A stretch of DNA of 64,000 bases from Actinomadura spongiicola (lineage in GTDB: Bacteria > Actinomycetota > Actinomycetes > Streptosporangiales > Streptosporangiaceae): contig NZ_QVNQ01000008.1 in NCBI RefSeq assembly GCF_003432485.1, forward strand, positions 248,001-312,000. The letters run 5' to 3'. How positions within the stretch are numbered: the first letter of the stretch is position 1; the number at the start of each line of letters is the position of its first letter. Below are positions 53,090 through 62,320 of this stretch, one piece after another. The translations under genes and the position numbers were made by a program. Under the pieces are notes generated by a model. It was not told the origin of the DNA, ran no database searches, and saw only the letters and a program-made list of their open reading frames with translations.

Positions 53090-53491
53090 ATGCAGAAGAT
53101 CCACAAGAGCGAGGAAGAGTGGCGGGCCGAGCTCAGCCCCGAGGAGTTCCGCGTGCTGCGGCAGGCGGGCACGGAGCGGCCCTTCACCGGGAAGTACACC
53201 GACACCAAGACCGTCGGGGTGTACCGGTGCCGTGGCTGCGGGACGGAGCTGTTCCGGTCGGAGACCAAGTTCGAGAGTCACTGCGGCTGGCCGTCGTTCT
53301 ACGCGCCGTCCGACTCCACCGCCGTCACGTTGATCGAGGACCGTTCCCTCGGCATGGTCCGCACCGAGGTGCGGTGCGCGACGTGCGACTCGCACCTCGG
53401 CCACGTCTTCCACGGCGAGGGCTACGGCACGCCCACCGACGACCGGTACTGCATCAACTCGATCTCGCTCACCCTCGAACCCGCCGGGTAG
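53090..53491 (+). CDS. msrB: peptide-methionine (R)-S-oxide reductase
   Basis: A 133-residue MsrB. The zinc-binding Cys pairs are Cys47/Cys50 (CRGC) and Cys96/Cys99 (CATC). The catalytic Cys121 is in DRYCINSISL, and SHCGWPSF carries the substrate-facing Trp. It repairs methionine-R-sulfoxide in proteins. It is divergent from the LigD-type polymerase gene and converges closely on hemQ (4-bp gap). Confidence 0.95.
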   Translation: MQKIHKSEEEWRAELSPEEFRVLRQAGTERPFTGKYTDTKTVGVYRCRGCGTELFRSETKFESHCGWPSFYAPSDSTAVTLIEDRSLGMVRTEVRCATCDSHLGHVFHGEGYGTPTDDRYCINSISLTLEPAG

Positions 53492-53495
53492 CGTC

Positions 53496-54179
53496 CTAGG
53501 CGAGGCCGGCGACCAGTTCCGCGACGGACCTGCGACGCCCCGTGTAGAACGGGATCTCCTCGCGGGTGTGGAGGCGGGCCTTCGCGCCCCGTAGATGGCG
53601 CATGAGGTCGACGATGCGGTGCAGCTCGTCGGCCTCGAACGCCAGCATCCACTCGTAGTCGCCGAGCGCGAACGCCGACACCGTGTTCGCCCGGACGTCC
53701 GGGTACTCGCGGGCCATCATCCCGTGCTCGGCGAGCATCGCGCGGCGCTCCTCGTCCGGCAGCAGGTACCACTCGTACGACCGGACGAACGGGTACACGC
53801 ACACGTAGGGACGCGGCTCCTCGTCGGCGAGGAACGCCGGGATGTGGCTCTTGTTGAACTCGGCCGGGCGGTGCAGCGCCATCTGCGACCACACCGGCTC
53901 GCTCGCGCGGCCCAGGTGCGTCCGGCGGAACCGGGTGTAGACCTCCTGGAGGTCGTCGGACGTGGGCGCGTGCCACCAGAACATGTAGTCGGCGTCGGCG
54001 CGCAGCCCGGCGACGTCGTAGGCGCCGCGGGTGGTGACGTCCTTCTCGGCGACCTGGTCGAGGAGGTCCTGGACCTCGGCCGCGTCGTGCTCGCCGACCG
54101 TTCCGGGGGCGGTGAGCCGGAACACCGACCACATCGTGTAGCGGATGACGTTATTGAGCTCGCGTGCCTTCTGCGCCAT
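53496..54179 (-). CDS. hemQ: coproheme decarboxylase (hydrogen peroxide-dependent heme synthase)
   Basis: A 227-residue chlorite-dismutase-fold protein (ELNNVIRYTMWSVFRL; MFWWHAPTSDDLQ; VYPFVRSYEWYLLPDEERR). In actinobacteria this enzyme converts coproheme to heme b, the last step of the coproporphyrin pathway. Its start overlaps the hemY end by 29 bp, so the two are translated together. Confidence 0.94.
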   Translation of the reverse strand: MAQKARELNNVIRYTMWSVFRLTAPGTVGEHDAAEVQDLLDQVAEKDVTTRGAYDVAGLRADADYMFWWHAPTSDDLQEVYTRFRRTHLGRASEPVWSQMALHRPAEFNKSHIPAFLADEEPRPYVCVYPFVRSYEWYLLPDEERRAMLAEHGMMAREYPDVRANTVSAFALGDYEWMLAFEADELHRIVDLMRHLRGAKARLHTREEIPFYTGRRRSVAELVAGLA

Positions 54180-55608
54180 GATCTGCTCCTTCTCGGCTGC
54201 GCAGGTCGTCCAATATCCGGGTGGCCGCCGCGTGCGCCGAGGCGACGCAGGCGGGCACGCCCAGGCCGTCGTAGGCGGCGCCCGCGACGGCGAGGCCCGG
54301 CTGGTCGGCGACCGCGGCCCGGACCCTGGCCACGCGGTCGGCGTGGCCCACGTTGTACTGCGGAAGCCCGCCGCCCCACCGGGTGACCCGGGTCTCGACG
54401 GGCGGCCCGGTGACGCCGCAGGTCGCGGCGAGCTCGGCGACCGCGACGTCCGCCAGCTCCGTGTCGGACCGCTGGAGCGTGCGTTCCTCCCCGAACCGTC
54501 CGATGGAGCAGCGCACCACGATGAGGCCGGGGTCGCGGTCGCGCAGGTGGGGCCATTTCACCGAGCTGAACGTGACGGCCTTGACGCCGCGTCCGCCCCG
54601 TTCCGGGTCGCTCTCCACGGCGGGGACGAGGTATCCGCTGCCCTTGGGCAGGCGCGGGAACGCGGCGGCCGGGTAGGCGAGCGTGACGATGGCCATGCTC
54701 GCGTACTCGATGCCCGCGAGTTCCCGGGCGGCGGCGGGGACGTCCGCCTTGAGCAGGCGGGCCGCGGGCGCCGCCGGGACCGCGATCACCACGGCGTCGG
54801 CGTCCAGTTGCTCGGGGGCGCGGGTCGGGCCGATCGTGAGCCGCCAGCCGCCGTCGCGGCGGCGCAGCTCGCGGACGGTCGCGCCGGTCCGGACCGTTCC
54901 TCCGGCGGCGACGACGTCGTCCGCGACCAGGCCTGGAAGGGTGCCGAGGCCGCCCGGGAGGGTGGCGAACACCGGTCCGGAGTCCTTGGACGACGCGCCC
55001 CGGACGCCCTGCGCGGCGCCGATCAACGACCGGTGGGTGCGCGCGGCGGCGGCGACGGCGGGTAGCGCCGTCTCGAACGACAGCAGTTCGACCCGTCCGG
55101 CGAACACGCCGCCGAGCAGCGGCTCGACGAGCCGGTCGACGACCTCGCGCCCGAGCCGGGCGCCGACATACGCGGCGACGGACACGTCGCCGCCGCGCGG
55201 TGTCTCGGGCAGGACGAGGTCGAGCGGGACGCGCGCCAGCCCGGCCGGGGACAGCACCCGCGACGCGGCCAGCGCCCGCAGGTCGGACGGGACGCCCATC
55301 ACCTGCCCGGCCGGGAACCGCCGGAGCGCGCCACGGCTGAGGATCGCGGACGAGGTCGTGCCGGGGGCGCGCAGGTCGTCGCCGCGGCCGAGGTCGCGGA
55401 CCAGGTCGAGCGCCTCGGGGCGGCGGGTGAGGACCGACTCGGCGCCCTCGTCCACCGCGAGTCCGGCGATCTCGCTGACGCGCAGCTTGCCGCCGATCAG
55501 CGGGGAGCCCTCCAGCACGGTCACGCGGACGCCGCCCCGGGCCAGCTCGCGCGCCGCGGCGAGGCCCGCGATGCCGCCCCCGACGACGACGGCATGGGAC
55601 GTGGACAT
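54151..55608 (-). CDS. hemY: coproporphyrinogen III oxidase (protoporphyrinogen oxidase family)
   Basis: A 485-residue FAD enzyme: VVVGGGIAGLAAARELARGG at the N-terminus, PLIGGKLR and DEGAESVL near the FAD, and GLAVAGAAYDGLGVPACVASA at the C-terminus. In Gram-positive bacteria with HemQ it oxidises coproporphyrinogen III to coproporphyrin III (CgoX). It lies in the same heme locus as hemE at 57011-58027, separated from it by the DUF4349 gene and the repeat array. Confidence 0.94.
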   Translation of the reverse strand: MSTSHAVVVGGGIAGLAAARELARGGVRVTVLEGSPLIGGKLRVSEIAGLAVDEGAESVLTRRPEALDLVRDLGRGDDLRAPGTTSSAILSRGALRRFPAGQVMGVPSDLRALAASRVLSPAGLARVPLDLVLPETPRGGDVSVAAYVGARLGREVVDRLVEPLLGGVFAGRVELLSFETALPAVAAAARTHRSLIGAAQGVRGASSKDSGPVFATLPGGLGTLPGLVADDVVAAGGTVRTGATVRELRRRDGGWRLTIGPTRAPEQLDADAVVIAVPAAPAARLLKADVPAAARELAGIEYASMAIVTLAYPAAAFPRLPKGSGYLVPAVESDPERGGRGVKAVTFSSVKWPHLRDRDPGLIVVRCSIGRFGEERTLQRSDTELADVAVAELAATCGVTGPPVETRVTRWGGGLPQYNVGHADRVARVRAAVADQPGLAVAGAAYDGLGVPACVASAHAAATRILDDLRSREGADHGAEGTRAQ

Positions 55609-55744
55609 GTCCCAAGCCTCCCAGACGCCCCGGGAGACCGCGCACCGGGGCCCGCCCGCGCCGTGACGGCGGTGTGGCCCGTTCGTGCCCGGATCGCGAC
55701 GCCGCCGCGGGAACGGTGACCCGGGTCACCGCCGTCCAAGGCCC

Positions 55745-56689
55745 ATGCGGATCGTCAGAAATGCGGCATACGCCCTAACCGTTCTCGCGCTCGCCGGAAC
55801 ACTGTCCGCCTGCGCCGGTGACGACGGCGGTTCCAACGAGTCGAAGGCCGTGGACCACGGCGGCCGGGCGCCCGCGGCCACGAGCGACGGCCTCCGGCAG
55901 GAGGGCGCCCCGGCCGCGCCCCGAACCCGGAAGACGCCGAACGCGCCCCTGGACAACGGGCGTGAGGTCGTCCACACGGCGGGCCTCCGGGTCAGGGCGG
56001 ACGACGTGGAGGCCTCGGCCGCCAAGGCCAAGCAGCTGGTCACGGCGGTCGGCGGCTATGTCGAGCGGGAGTCCAGCTCCAGCGACCCGGCCCGCTCCGA
56101 GATCGCCCTGAAGATCCCGGCCGCCCAGTACACCGCCGTGTTGAACCAGCTCGCCACACAGCTCGGGAAGAAGCTCTCGCTGACCCAGGAGGCCGAGGAC
56201 GTCACGGGCGAGGTGGCGGACGTGCAGGCCCGGGTCCGCTCCGCCGAGGCGACGCTCGTGTCGTTCCGCAAGCTCCTCGAACGGGCGAACTCCGTCAGCG
56301 AGATCATCAACATCGAGAACGAGATCGCGGAACGGGAGGCCGACCTGGAGGCGCTCCAGGCCCGCGAGAAGACGCTCAGTAACCGCACCGCGTACGCGAC
56401 CGTGACCGTGACGCTGGTGAGCGAGATCACGCCGCCCGCGGAGGACGACGAGCGCGACGGGTTCGTCGGCGCGCTCCAGGACGGCTGGAATGCCTTCACC
56501 GCGTTCCTCGGCGGCATCGCCGTCCTCGTGGGCTGGCTCCTGCCCTTCCTCGTCACCGCAATCCTGCTCGCCGTCCCGGCAGTGGTTTTCCGCCGCCGCC
56601 TACGCGCCCGCTTCAGAACGTTCACGACCAGATTCAGGCACACGAACCCCACGGAAGAGGCCCCGCAGCCCCCGCCGCCGTCCACGTGA
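55745..56689 (+). CDS. DUF4349 lipoprotein
   Basis: A 314-residue lipoprotein. The signal peptide has lipobox TLSAC (Cys ~23). DUF4349 follows with an extracytoplasmic globular part (GGYVERESSSSDPARSEIAL) and a long coiled-coil stretch (SVSEIINIENEIAEREADLEALQAREKTL). A C-terminal membrane helix (AVLVGWLLPFLVTAILLAV) precedes a basic tail. The function is unknown. It converges on the 157-bp repeat array. Confidence 0.87.
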   Translation: MRIVRNAAYALTVLALAGTLSACAGDDGGSNESKAVDHGGRAPAATSDGLRQEGAPAAPRTRKTPNAPLDNGREVVHTAGLRVRADDVEASAAKAKQLVTAVGGYVERESSSSDPARSEIALKIPAAQYTAVLNQLATQLGKKLSLTQEAEDVTGEVADVQARVRSAEATLVSFRKLLERANSVSEIINIENEIAEREADLEALQAREKTLSNRTAYATVTVTLVSEITPPAEDDERDGFVGALQDGWNAFTAFLGGIAVLVGWLLPFLVTAILLAVPAVVFRRRLRARFRTFTTRFRHTNPTEEAPQPPPPST

Positions 56690-56699
56690 ACCAGGATTC

Positions 56700-57011
56700 G
56701 AGGCAGCCTCAGCCCCGCACGCGAACGCGTTACCCGCCCGGTGCAGCAACGCCGAAGGCGAGCGAAACCGGGCAGATCGCGAAGCGATGCGCGTTCGCCC
56801 AGGCCCAGTCACGCAGCGAGCCGCAAGGCGAGCGAAGTGGGCCGAGCCTGTAATAGACACAACGGCCTCAACCCGCACCGAACGCGTGACCCGCCCGGTG
56901 GAGCGACGCCGAAGGCGAGCGGAGCCGGGCGGATCGCGAAGCGATGCGCGTTCGCCCAGGAACGGTCACGTAGCGAGCCGCAAGGCGAGCGAAGTGGGCC
57001 GTTCCTGCAAT
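56700..57011 (-). repeat. two tandem copies of the structured 157-160-bp repeat
   Basis: Read on the minus strand, unit 1 starts ATTGCAGG at 57011 and unit 2 ATTACAGG at 56854, a 157-bp period. The start overlaps the last base of the hemE stop codon, exactly as at the STAS locus. Unit 1 has a perfect CAGGAACGG/CCGTTCCTG stem, plus ATCGC/GCGAT and CCGCCCGG/CCGGGCGG stems. The gap again lies between convergent genes (DUF4349 and hemE). The orientation is opposite to the 3238-3720 array. Confidence 0.9.
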
Positions 57012-58027
57012 TAAACCGAGTGGACGAAGTCCACGAGGCGGGCCAGGACGTCCGGGTCCGTGGACGGAAGGACGCCGTGGCCGAGGTTGAAGATGTGGCC
57101 CTCGGCGGTGCGGCCCCGGGTGAGCACGTCTTGCGCGCGGCGCTCCACGGTCTCCCATGGGGCGAACAGGATGGCCGGGTCGAGGTTGCCCTGGAGGGCT
57201 TTGCCGGGGTCGACGCGGCGGGCGGCCTCGTCCAGCGGCACCCGCCAGTCGACGCCGACGACGTCGGCGCCCGCCTCGCCCATCAGGCCGAGCAGTTCAC
57301 CCGTGCCGACGCCGAAGTGGATGCGGGGGACGCCGAGCGGCTCGATCTCTGCGAAGATGCGGCGGGTGTGCGGCAGGACGGACTCGCGGTAGTCGTGCGC
57401 GGAGACGGCGCCGACCCACGAGTCGAACACCTGCACGGCGCTCGCGCCCGCCGCGACCTGCACCTTCAGGAACGCGATCGTGAGGTCGGCGAGACGGCCC
57501 ATGAGGGCGGACCACAGCCGCGGCTCGCCGTACATCATGGCCTTGGTGCGCTCGTGGTTCTTCGACGGCCCGCCCTCGATCAGGTAGGACGCCAGCGTGA
57601 ACGGGCCGCCCGCGAAGCCGATCAGCGGTGTCGCGCCCAGCTCGCCGACCAGGCCTTGGACGGCTTCGGTCACGTAGGGGACGTCGTCCGGGACGAGGGG
57701 GCGCAGCGCGGCGAGATCGGCGGCGTCGCGGATCGGGTCGGCGATGACGGGCCCCACGCCCGGTTTGATGTCGAGGTCCACGCCGATGGCCTTCAGCGGC
57801 ACCATGATGTCGCTGAAGAAGATCGCCGCGTCCACCGCGTACCGGCGCACCGGCTGCATCGTGATCTCGACGATCATGTCGGGGCGGGCGCAGGACTCCA
57901 GCATCGGGACGCCGTCGCGGACGCGCAGGTACTCGGGGAGCGAACGGCCGGCCTGCCGCATGAACCACACCGGCGTGTGCGGCACCGGACGCCGGCGGCA
58001 CGCCAGCAGGAAGGGGCTCTCAGTCAC
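57011..58027 (-). CDS. hemE: uroporphyrinogen decarboxylase
   Basis: A 338-residue TIM-barrel enzyme. Signature 1 is WFMRQAGRSLPEYLRVR and signature 2 is GFAGGPFTLASYLIEGG. It converts uroporphyrinogen III to coproporphyrinogen III, the substrate of the HemY encoded nearby. The GTG at 58027 begins VTESPFLLAC, the usual N-terminus; longer frames upstream have no homology-like content. The stop codon TAA touches the repeat array. Confidence 0.95.
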   Translation of the reverse strand: MTESPFLLACRRRPVPHTPVWFMRQAGRSLPEYLRVRDGVPMLESCARPDMIVEITMQPVRRYAVDAAIFFSDIMVPLKAIGVDLDIKPGVGPVIADPIRDAADLAALRPLVPDDVPYVTEAVQGLVGELGATPLIGFAGGPFTLASYLIEGGPSKNHERTKAMMYGEPRLWSALMGRLADLTIAFLKVQVAAGASAVQVFDSWVGAVSAHDYRESVLPHTRRIFAEIEPLGVPRIHFGVGTGELLGLMGEAGADVVGVDWRVPLDEAARRVDPGKALQGNLDPAILFAPWETVERRAQDVLTRGRTAEGHIFNLGHGVLPSTDPDVLARLVDFVHSV

Positions 58028-58174
58028 CTTGCGATCGTCCCATGAAACGAGGGTGAGAAAGCACGGGAACGGCGCCCGGAGCGGTACGAACTTCCGGACA
58101 CGCCGAGCGAAGTCCCGCATTCTGTCACCGCCGCGTGCGAACGTGATGCGTGTCATAGCCGAGGGAGGTCCCCC

Positions 58175-58381
58175 TTGTACTGCTCCACCTGCGGTGATGA
58201 ACGTGAGTTCGAGCAGCCGCCGTGTCCGGACGGCCACGGCGAGGAGTGCCCCGAGCGCGCCTGCGTGGAGTGCGGCGCCGCCGTGCTCGTCGGCTCGCCG
58301 CCGGCCGCGCCCGCGGCCGCCGCTTCGGGACCCGTTCCAGGACCGCCCGCCCCCGCGGCCACCGTGCGGGCCGTGGCCTGA
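58175..58381 (+). CDS. small zinc-ribbon protein
   Basis: 68 residues beginning with YCSTCGDEREFEQPPCPDGH and continuing ECPERACVECGAAVLVG: seven cysteines in the first 40 residues, then a Pro/Ala tail. The TTG start follows GAGGGAGG by about 6 nt. It is divergent from hemE and precedes DUF3000. I do not know its function; the Cys spacing and ribosome site support a real gene. Confidence 0.65.
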   Translation: MYCSTCGDEREFEQPPCPDGHGEECPERACVECGAAVLVGSPPAAPAAAASGPVPGPPAPAATVRAVA

Positions 58382-58556
58382 CCGGCCCGGCCCCCGAGAC
58401 GAAACCAGCTGTGCCGTGCCTGCTTCCCCTCCGCGTCCCTCCGTCGCCGCCCTCCCCGTTCGTGGCGGCGCGCCGCCACGGGCCCGTCATCCCGACCATC
58501 GATCCGAAGCACGCCCCCGTCCTCGTACACGCCACCGCGACCAGGCCGGTCCATCC

Positions 58557-59123
58557 ATGAACCCACCTGCCTTCCAGCGGGCCCTCGACACCCTCCAGGC
58601 GATCCTCGCCGGTCCGGGCGTCCGACCGGAGCTCGACCTGGAGGAGATGCCCGCGCCGCAGAGCCTCGCGCCCTACGCGGCGGCCATGTCCGGCAGCGTC
58701 TACCGTGACGACGACACCGAGGTCGCCATGGGCCGCCTCATCGTCCTGTACGACCCGGACGGGCGCGGCGGCTGGACGAACGACTTCCGGATCGTCGCCT
58801 ACATCCGCGCCGACCTGGAGCCCGACATCGCCGCCGACGAGCTGATCGGCTCCGTCGCGTGGGACTGGCTGCTGGAGGCGCTGGAGCCCGCCGGGTACGC
58901 GGGCGTGTCCGGGACGATCACCCGCGCGGTGTCGGAGAGCTTCGGCGACAAGCGCGGCGAGCCGTCCACCACCGAGTTGGAGCTTCGGGCGTCCTGGTCC
59001 CCGACGGGCGACGACCTCGCCCCGCATGTGGCGGCCTGGTGCGAGGTGATGTGCACCACGGCGGGGTTGCCGCCGTCCGGTGTCGCCGCGCTGCCCGACC
59101 GCCCTGGCGGCGCGGGCGGCTGA
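58557..59123 (+). CDS. DUF3000 family protein
   Basis: A 188-residue actinobacterial conserved protein (QRALDTLQAIL...RPELDLEEMPAPQSLAPYAAAM; RLIVLYDPDGRGGWTNDFRIVAYIRAD). The family has no known function but normally sits between hemE and an RNase D gene, as here. The ATG at 58557 lacks a strong ribosome site. Confidence 0.9.
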   Translation: MNPPAFQRALDTLQAILAGPGVRPELDLEEMPAPQSLAPYAAAMSGSVYRDDDTEVAMGRLIVLYDPDGRGGWTNDFRIVAYIRADLEPDIAADELIGSVAWDWLLEALEPAGYAGVSGTITRAVSESFGDKRGEPSTTELELRASWSPTGDDLAPHVAAWCEVMCTTAGLPPSGVAALPDRPGGAGG

Positions 59124-59142
59124 GCGACGTACGGTAGGGGAC

Positions 59143-60633
59143 GTGAGCACAGCGTCCGAGCCACCGCCCGAGCCACCGCCCGAGGTCGGGGCGGCCGCGG
59201 GGGAGCACACGGAGGCGGACGGCCCGTTTCGTCCGCCGGTGTCCCGGACGTCTCGCGGGGCTCGTCGATCCGAAGATGAAAAAGGTTCAGTGGGAGTGTC
59301 CGAAACGCGCGCCACCGGCCCCGAGCGGGAGACCGGTGCGGAGAACACGGCCGCGAAGCGGTCCGGGACCGTTCCAGCACAGGCCGCCCCGCGGCCGGAG
59401 TCCGAGGGCGGCGCCGGTCCCCCGGCCGTCCCGCTGCTGGAACCGCGCGAGGGCGTCCCGCCCGTGATCACCGGCACCGCCGAACTGGAACGTGTCATCG
59501 CGGCGTTCGCGGCGGGCACGGGGCCCGTCGCGGTCGACGCCGAACGGGCGTCCGGCTACCGGTACGGGCAGCGCGCCTACCTGATCCAGCTGCGCCGCGC
59601 GGGGTCCGGCACGGTCCTGATCGACCCGATCGGGCTGCCCGACCTGTCGGGCCTGGACGCCGTGCTCGCCGGCGCCGAGATGGTGCTGCACGCCGCCAAC
59701 CAGGACCTACCCTGCCTCGCCGAGGTCGGGCTCGTTCCGCGCCGGCTGTTCGACACCGAGCTGGCGGGACGGCTGCTCGGCTACCCGCGCGTCGGGCTCG
59801 GGTCCATGGTCGAGAACGTGCTGGGATACGTGCTGGAGAAGGGGCATTCGGCGGCCGACTGGTCGACGCGCCCGCTCCCGGAGGACTGGCTGCGCTACGC
59901 CGCGCTGGACGTCGAACTGCTGGTGGAGCTGCGCGACGCGCTGCACGCGGAGCTGACGGCCGCGGGCAAGCTGGAGTGGGCGCTGGAGGAGTTCGCCGCG
60001 ATCCTGACGACGCCGCCGAAGCCGCCGCGGGCGGATCCGTGGCGCCGCACGTCCGGCATCCACCGCGTACGGAACCGGCGGGCGCTCGCCACGGTCCGGG
60101 AGATCTGGGAGGCCCGCGACAAGATCGCCCGCGAGCGGGATCTGTCGCCCGGCCGGGTGCTCCAGGACGCCGCCATCATCGAGCTGGCGCAGCGCGCCCC
60201 GCGGACGCCCGCCGAGTTGCAGGCGCTGCCGACGATGCGGGGCCGCGGCGCCCGCCGCCACCAGTCGGCGTGGCTGCGCGCCGTCGCCCGCGCCCGCGAG
60301 CTCACCGACCGCGGGCTGCCGGATTCGACCGTCCCCGGCGACGGGCCGCCGCCCGCGCACCGCTGGGCCGACCGCGACCCGGAGGCCGCCAAGCGCCTCA
60401 CCGCCGCCCGCGCGGTCGTCGCGGCCCTCGCCGACGAGCACTCGATGCCGTCGGAGAACCTGATGCAGCCCGACCTCGTCCGCCGCCTCGCCTGGACGCC
60501 GCCGCCGGAGGCGTCCGCCTCGGCCGTCGGCGCGGCCCTGCGCGACCTCGGCGCCCGCCACTGGCAGGTCGCGCTCACCGCCCAGCCCATCGCCCGTGCC
60601 TTCCTGCGCCTGGAGCACAAGGGAGACCTCTGA
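59143..60633 (+). CDS. ribonuclease D-like HRDC protein
   Basis: 496 residues with a disordered acidic N-terminus of about 110. The DEDD 3'-5' exonuclease has Exo I VAVDAERASGYRYGQRAYL (one Asp/Glu pair), Exo II LHAANQDLPCL and Exo III LRYAALDVELLVEL. An HRDC helical domain and a C-terminal HRDC-like domain follow. It trims the 3' ends of structured RNA precursors. The GTG at 59143 follows GGTAGGGG. It starts 19 bp behind DUF3000. Confidence 0.9.
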   Translation: MSTASEPPPEPPPEVGAAAGEHTEADGPFRPPVSRTSRGARRSEDEKGSVGVSETRATGPERETGAENTAAKRSGTVPAQAAPRPESEGGAGPPAVPLLEPREGVPPVITGTAELERVIAAFAAGTGPVAVDAERASGYRYGQRAYLIQLRRAGSGTVLIDPIGLPDLSGLDAVLAGAEMVLHAANQDLPCLAEVGLVPRRLFDTELAGRLLGYPRVGLGSMVENVLGYVLEKGHSAADWSTRPLPEDWLRYAALDVELLVELRDALHAELTAAGKLEWALEEFAAILTTPPKPPRADPWRRTSGIHRVRNRRALATVREIWEARDKIARERDLSPGRVLQDAAIIELAQRAPRTPAELQALPTMRGRGARRHQSAWLRAVARARELTDRGLPDSTVPGDGPPPAHRWADRDPEAAKRLTAARAVVAALADEHSMPSENLMQPDLVRRLAWTPPPEASASAVGAALRDLGARHWQVALTAQPIARAFLRLEHKGDL

Positions 60634-60652
60634 GACCCGTCTCGTTCAGACC

Positions 60653-61015
60653 TCAGAGGTCGGGGAGGGGGTCGCGGGGAAGGCTGTCGCGGGCGAAGAT
60701 CTCCGCGTCGGCCGCGTTGACGACGGCGACGTACTCGTCCTCCAGCTCGAAGTCCGCGCCCGCGAACTCGAAGTACGGCGTCACGTTGGTCTCCACCGGC
60801 CCGATGCGGGTGCCGCGCGGGTAACTGCCCCACACGCTCTTCGGCGTGCTGCGGCTCATCGCGCCGGTGGAGATCACCGAGATCTGGTCGTCGGTGATGA
60901 CGAAGATGAAGCCCACGCCGCCGCCGTAGGTCAACGCCGGAAAGATGTAGCGGATCTCCCCGTCGATTCCGAGGAACTCGCGGCAGCGTTCGCGGAGCGG
61001 GCGTGACAGCGGCAT
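60653..61015 (-). CDS. small conserved protein of unknown function
   Basis: A 120-residue protein beginning MPLSRPLRERCREFLGIDGE. The beta-strand-rich middle (IRYIFPALTYGGGVGFIFVITDDQISVIST) looks like a pleckstrin-homology-type or YdjO-like fold, an impression only. It has no signal or membrane helix. The ATG at 61015 gives the natural N-terminus; the ribosome site is distant (GGAGG 13 nt upstream). Confidence 0.65.
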   Translation of the reverse strand: MPLSRPLRERCREFLGIDGEIRYIFPALTYGGGVGFIFVITDDQISVISTGAMSRSTPKSVWGSYPRGTRIGPVETNVTPYFEFAGADFELEDEYVAVVNAADAEIFARDSLPRDPLPDL

Positions 61016-61099
61016 GACTCGTGCGGCACCTCCCCCGTGCGCGGAACTTCGTCGGGCCCCACCAATCATGCACCGTTCCGCCGTGACGTGGCCAGAGGG

Positions 61100-62320
61100 T
61101 CAGGTCGCGACGAGCGCCACGGTCGGCGGGAGCCGCGCCGCGCGCATCGCCGGGTAGAGGCCCGCGGCCGCCCCGACGGCGAGGGTGGCGGCGAGCGCGC
61201 CGCCGAGCGCCCATCCCGGCACGACCGGCGGCCAGCCCCTCGCCAGCGCGAACCCGGTGGTGACCGCCGCGCCGAGCAGGACCCCGGCGACGCCGCCGAA
61301 CGCCGACAGCAGCAGCGACTCGGCGAGGAACTGCGCGCGGACCTGCCCGCGGGTCGCGCCGAGGGAGCGGCGCAGCCCGATCTCGGATCGCCGTTCCAGC
61401 ACCGAGATCACCATCGTGTTGGCGATGCCGACGCCGCCGACGAGCAGCGCGACGGCGCCGAGCCCGAGCAGCAGGCCGGTGAACGCGCCGGTCGCGGCGG
61501 CCTTGGCCGCCAGGGCGTCCGAGGGGCGGCTGACCTCGACCTCCTCGGGGCGCTCGGGGTTGACCGTCCGGGCGAGAACGCCCCGGACGTCGTCGACGGA
61601 CGCGTCCGCGGACCGTTCGTAGATCGTCGTGGGATGCCCGTCGAACCCGAGATGGCGGCGCGCCGCGTCCCAGCCGACGAGCGCCGAGCGGTCGATCTCC
61701 GGCGCCAGTTCGGCCGGTCGCAGGACGCCGAGGACGACGAACCAGCGGCCGCCGATCCACACCTGCCCGCCCGCGCGGTCCAGCCCGAGCCGCCGCGCCG
61801 CCTCGGAGCCGAGCACGACGGCCGGGTGGCGGGACGTGCCCGCGTTCAGCCAGGCGCCGCTCGACACGGTCACGTCGAGGGTGCCGAGCAGGTCCGTCGT
61901 CGCGGCCTGGACGGCGATGCCCTGCGAGATCTCCGCGGGGATCCGGTCGGTGCGGCGGACGGTCGCGTCCACCGTTCCGGTCGCGCCGACCGCCGTGACC
62001 GGCCCGATCCGGCGGACCATCGCCGGGGCCGACTCGGGCAGCGCCGCCTTCTCCCCGAACAGCGTGTCGCCCGGCTGGGCCCGCAGCAGGTTCGTGCCGA
62101 GCCGGTCGAGGCGGCGCAGCAGGTCCTGCTCGGCGGACGAGGAGATCCCGATGACCGCGACCATGGTGGCGATCCCGATGGCGATGCCGAGCGCGGACAG
62201 CACCGCCCTGGCCGGACGGGTCCGCAGCCCGCCGAGGCCGACGCGGACGACGTCACCGGCGCCGAGGCGCGCGGGCCGCAGGCGGGTGCCCGTCGCCGCC
62301 CTCTCCCTCATGGTGTTCAC
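61100..62320 (-). CDS. MacB/FtsX-like ABC transporter permease
   Basis: A 406-residue permease with one N-terminal helix (RAVLSALGIAIGIATMVAVIG), a large extracytoplasmic MacB_PCD domain, and three C-terminal helices including GLLLGLGAVALLVGGVGIANTM. The R[SR]EIGLRRSLGATR loop is the FtsX-family coupling motif. It would act with the ATPase whose gene overlaps it (GTG/ATG overlap at 62317) and the adaptor protein upstream. Confidence 0.92.
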   Translation of the reverse strand: MNTMRERAATGTRLRPARLGAGDVVRVGLGGLRTRPARAVLSALGIAIGIATMVAVIGISSSAEQDLLRRLDRLGTNLLRAQPGDTLFGEKAALPESAPAMVRRIGPVTAVGATGTVDATVRRTDRIPAEISQGIAVQAATTDLLGTLDVTVSSGAWLNAGTSRHPAVVLGSEAARRLGLDRAGGQVWIGGRWFVVLGVLRPAELAPEIDRSALVGWDAARRHLGFDGHPTTIYERSADASVDDVRGVLARTVNPERPEEVEVSRPSDALAAKAAATGAFTGLLLGLGAVALLVGGVGIANTMVISVLERRSEIGLRRSLGATRGQVRAQFLAESLLLSAFGGVAGVLLGAAVTTGFALARGWPPVVPGWALGGALAATLAVGAAAGLYPAMRAARLPPTVALVAT

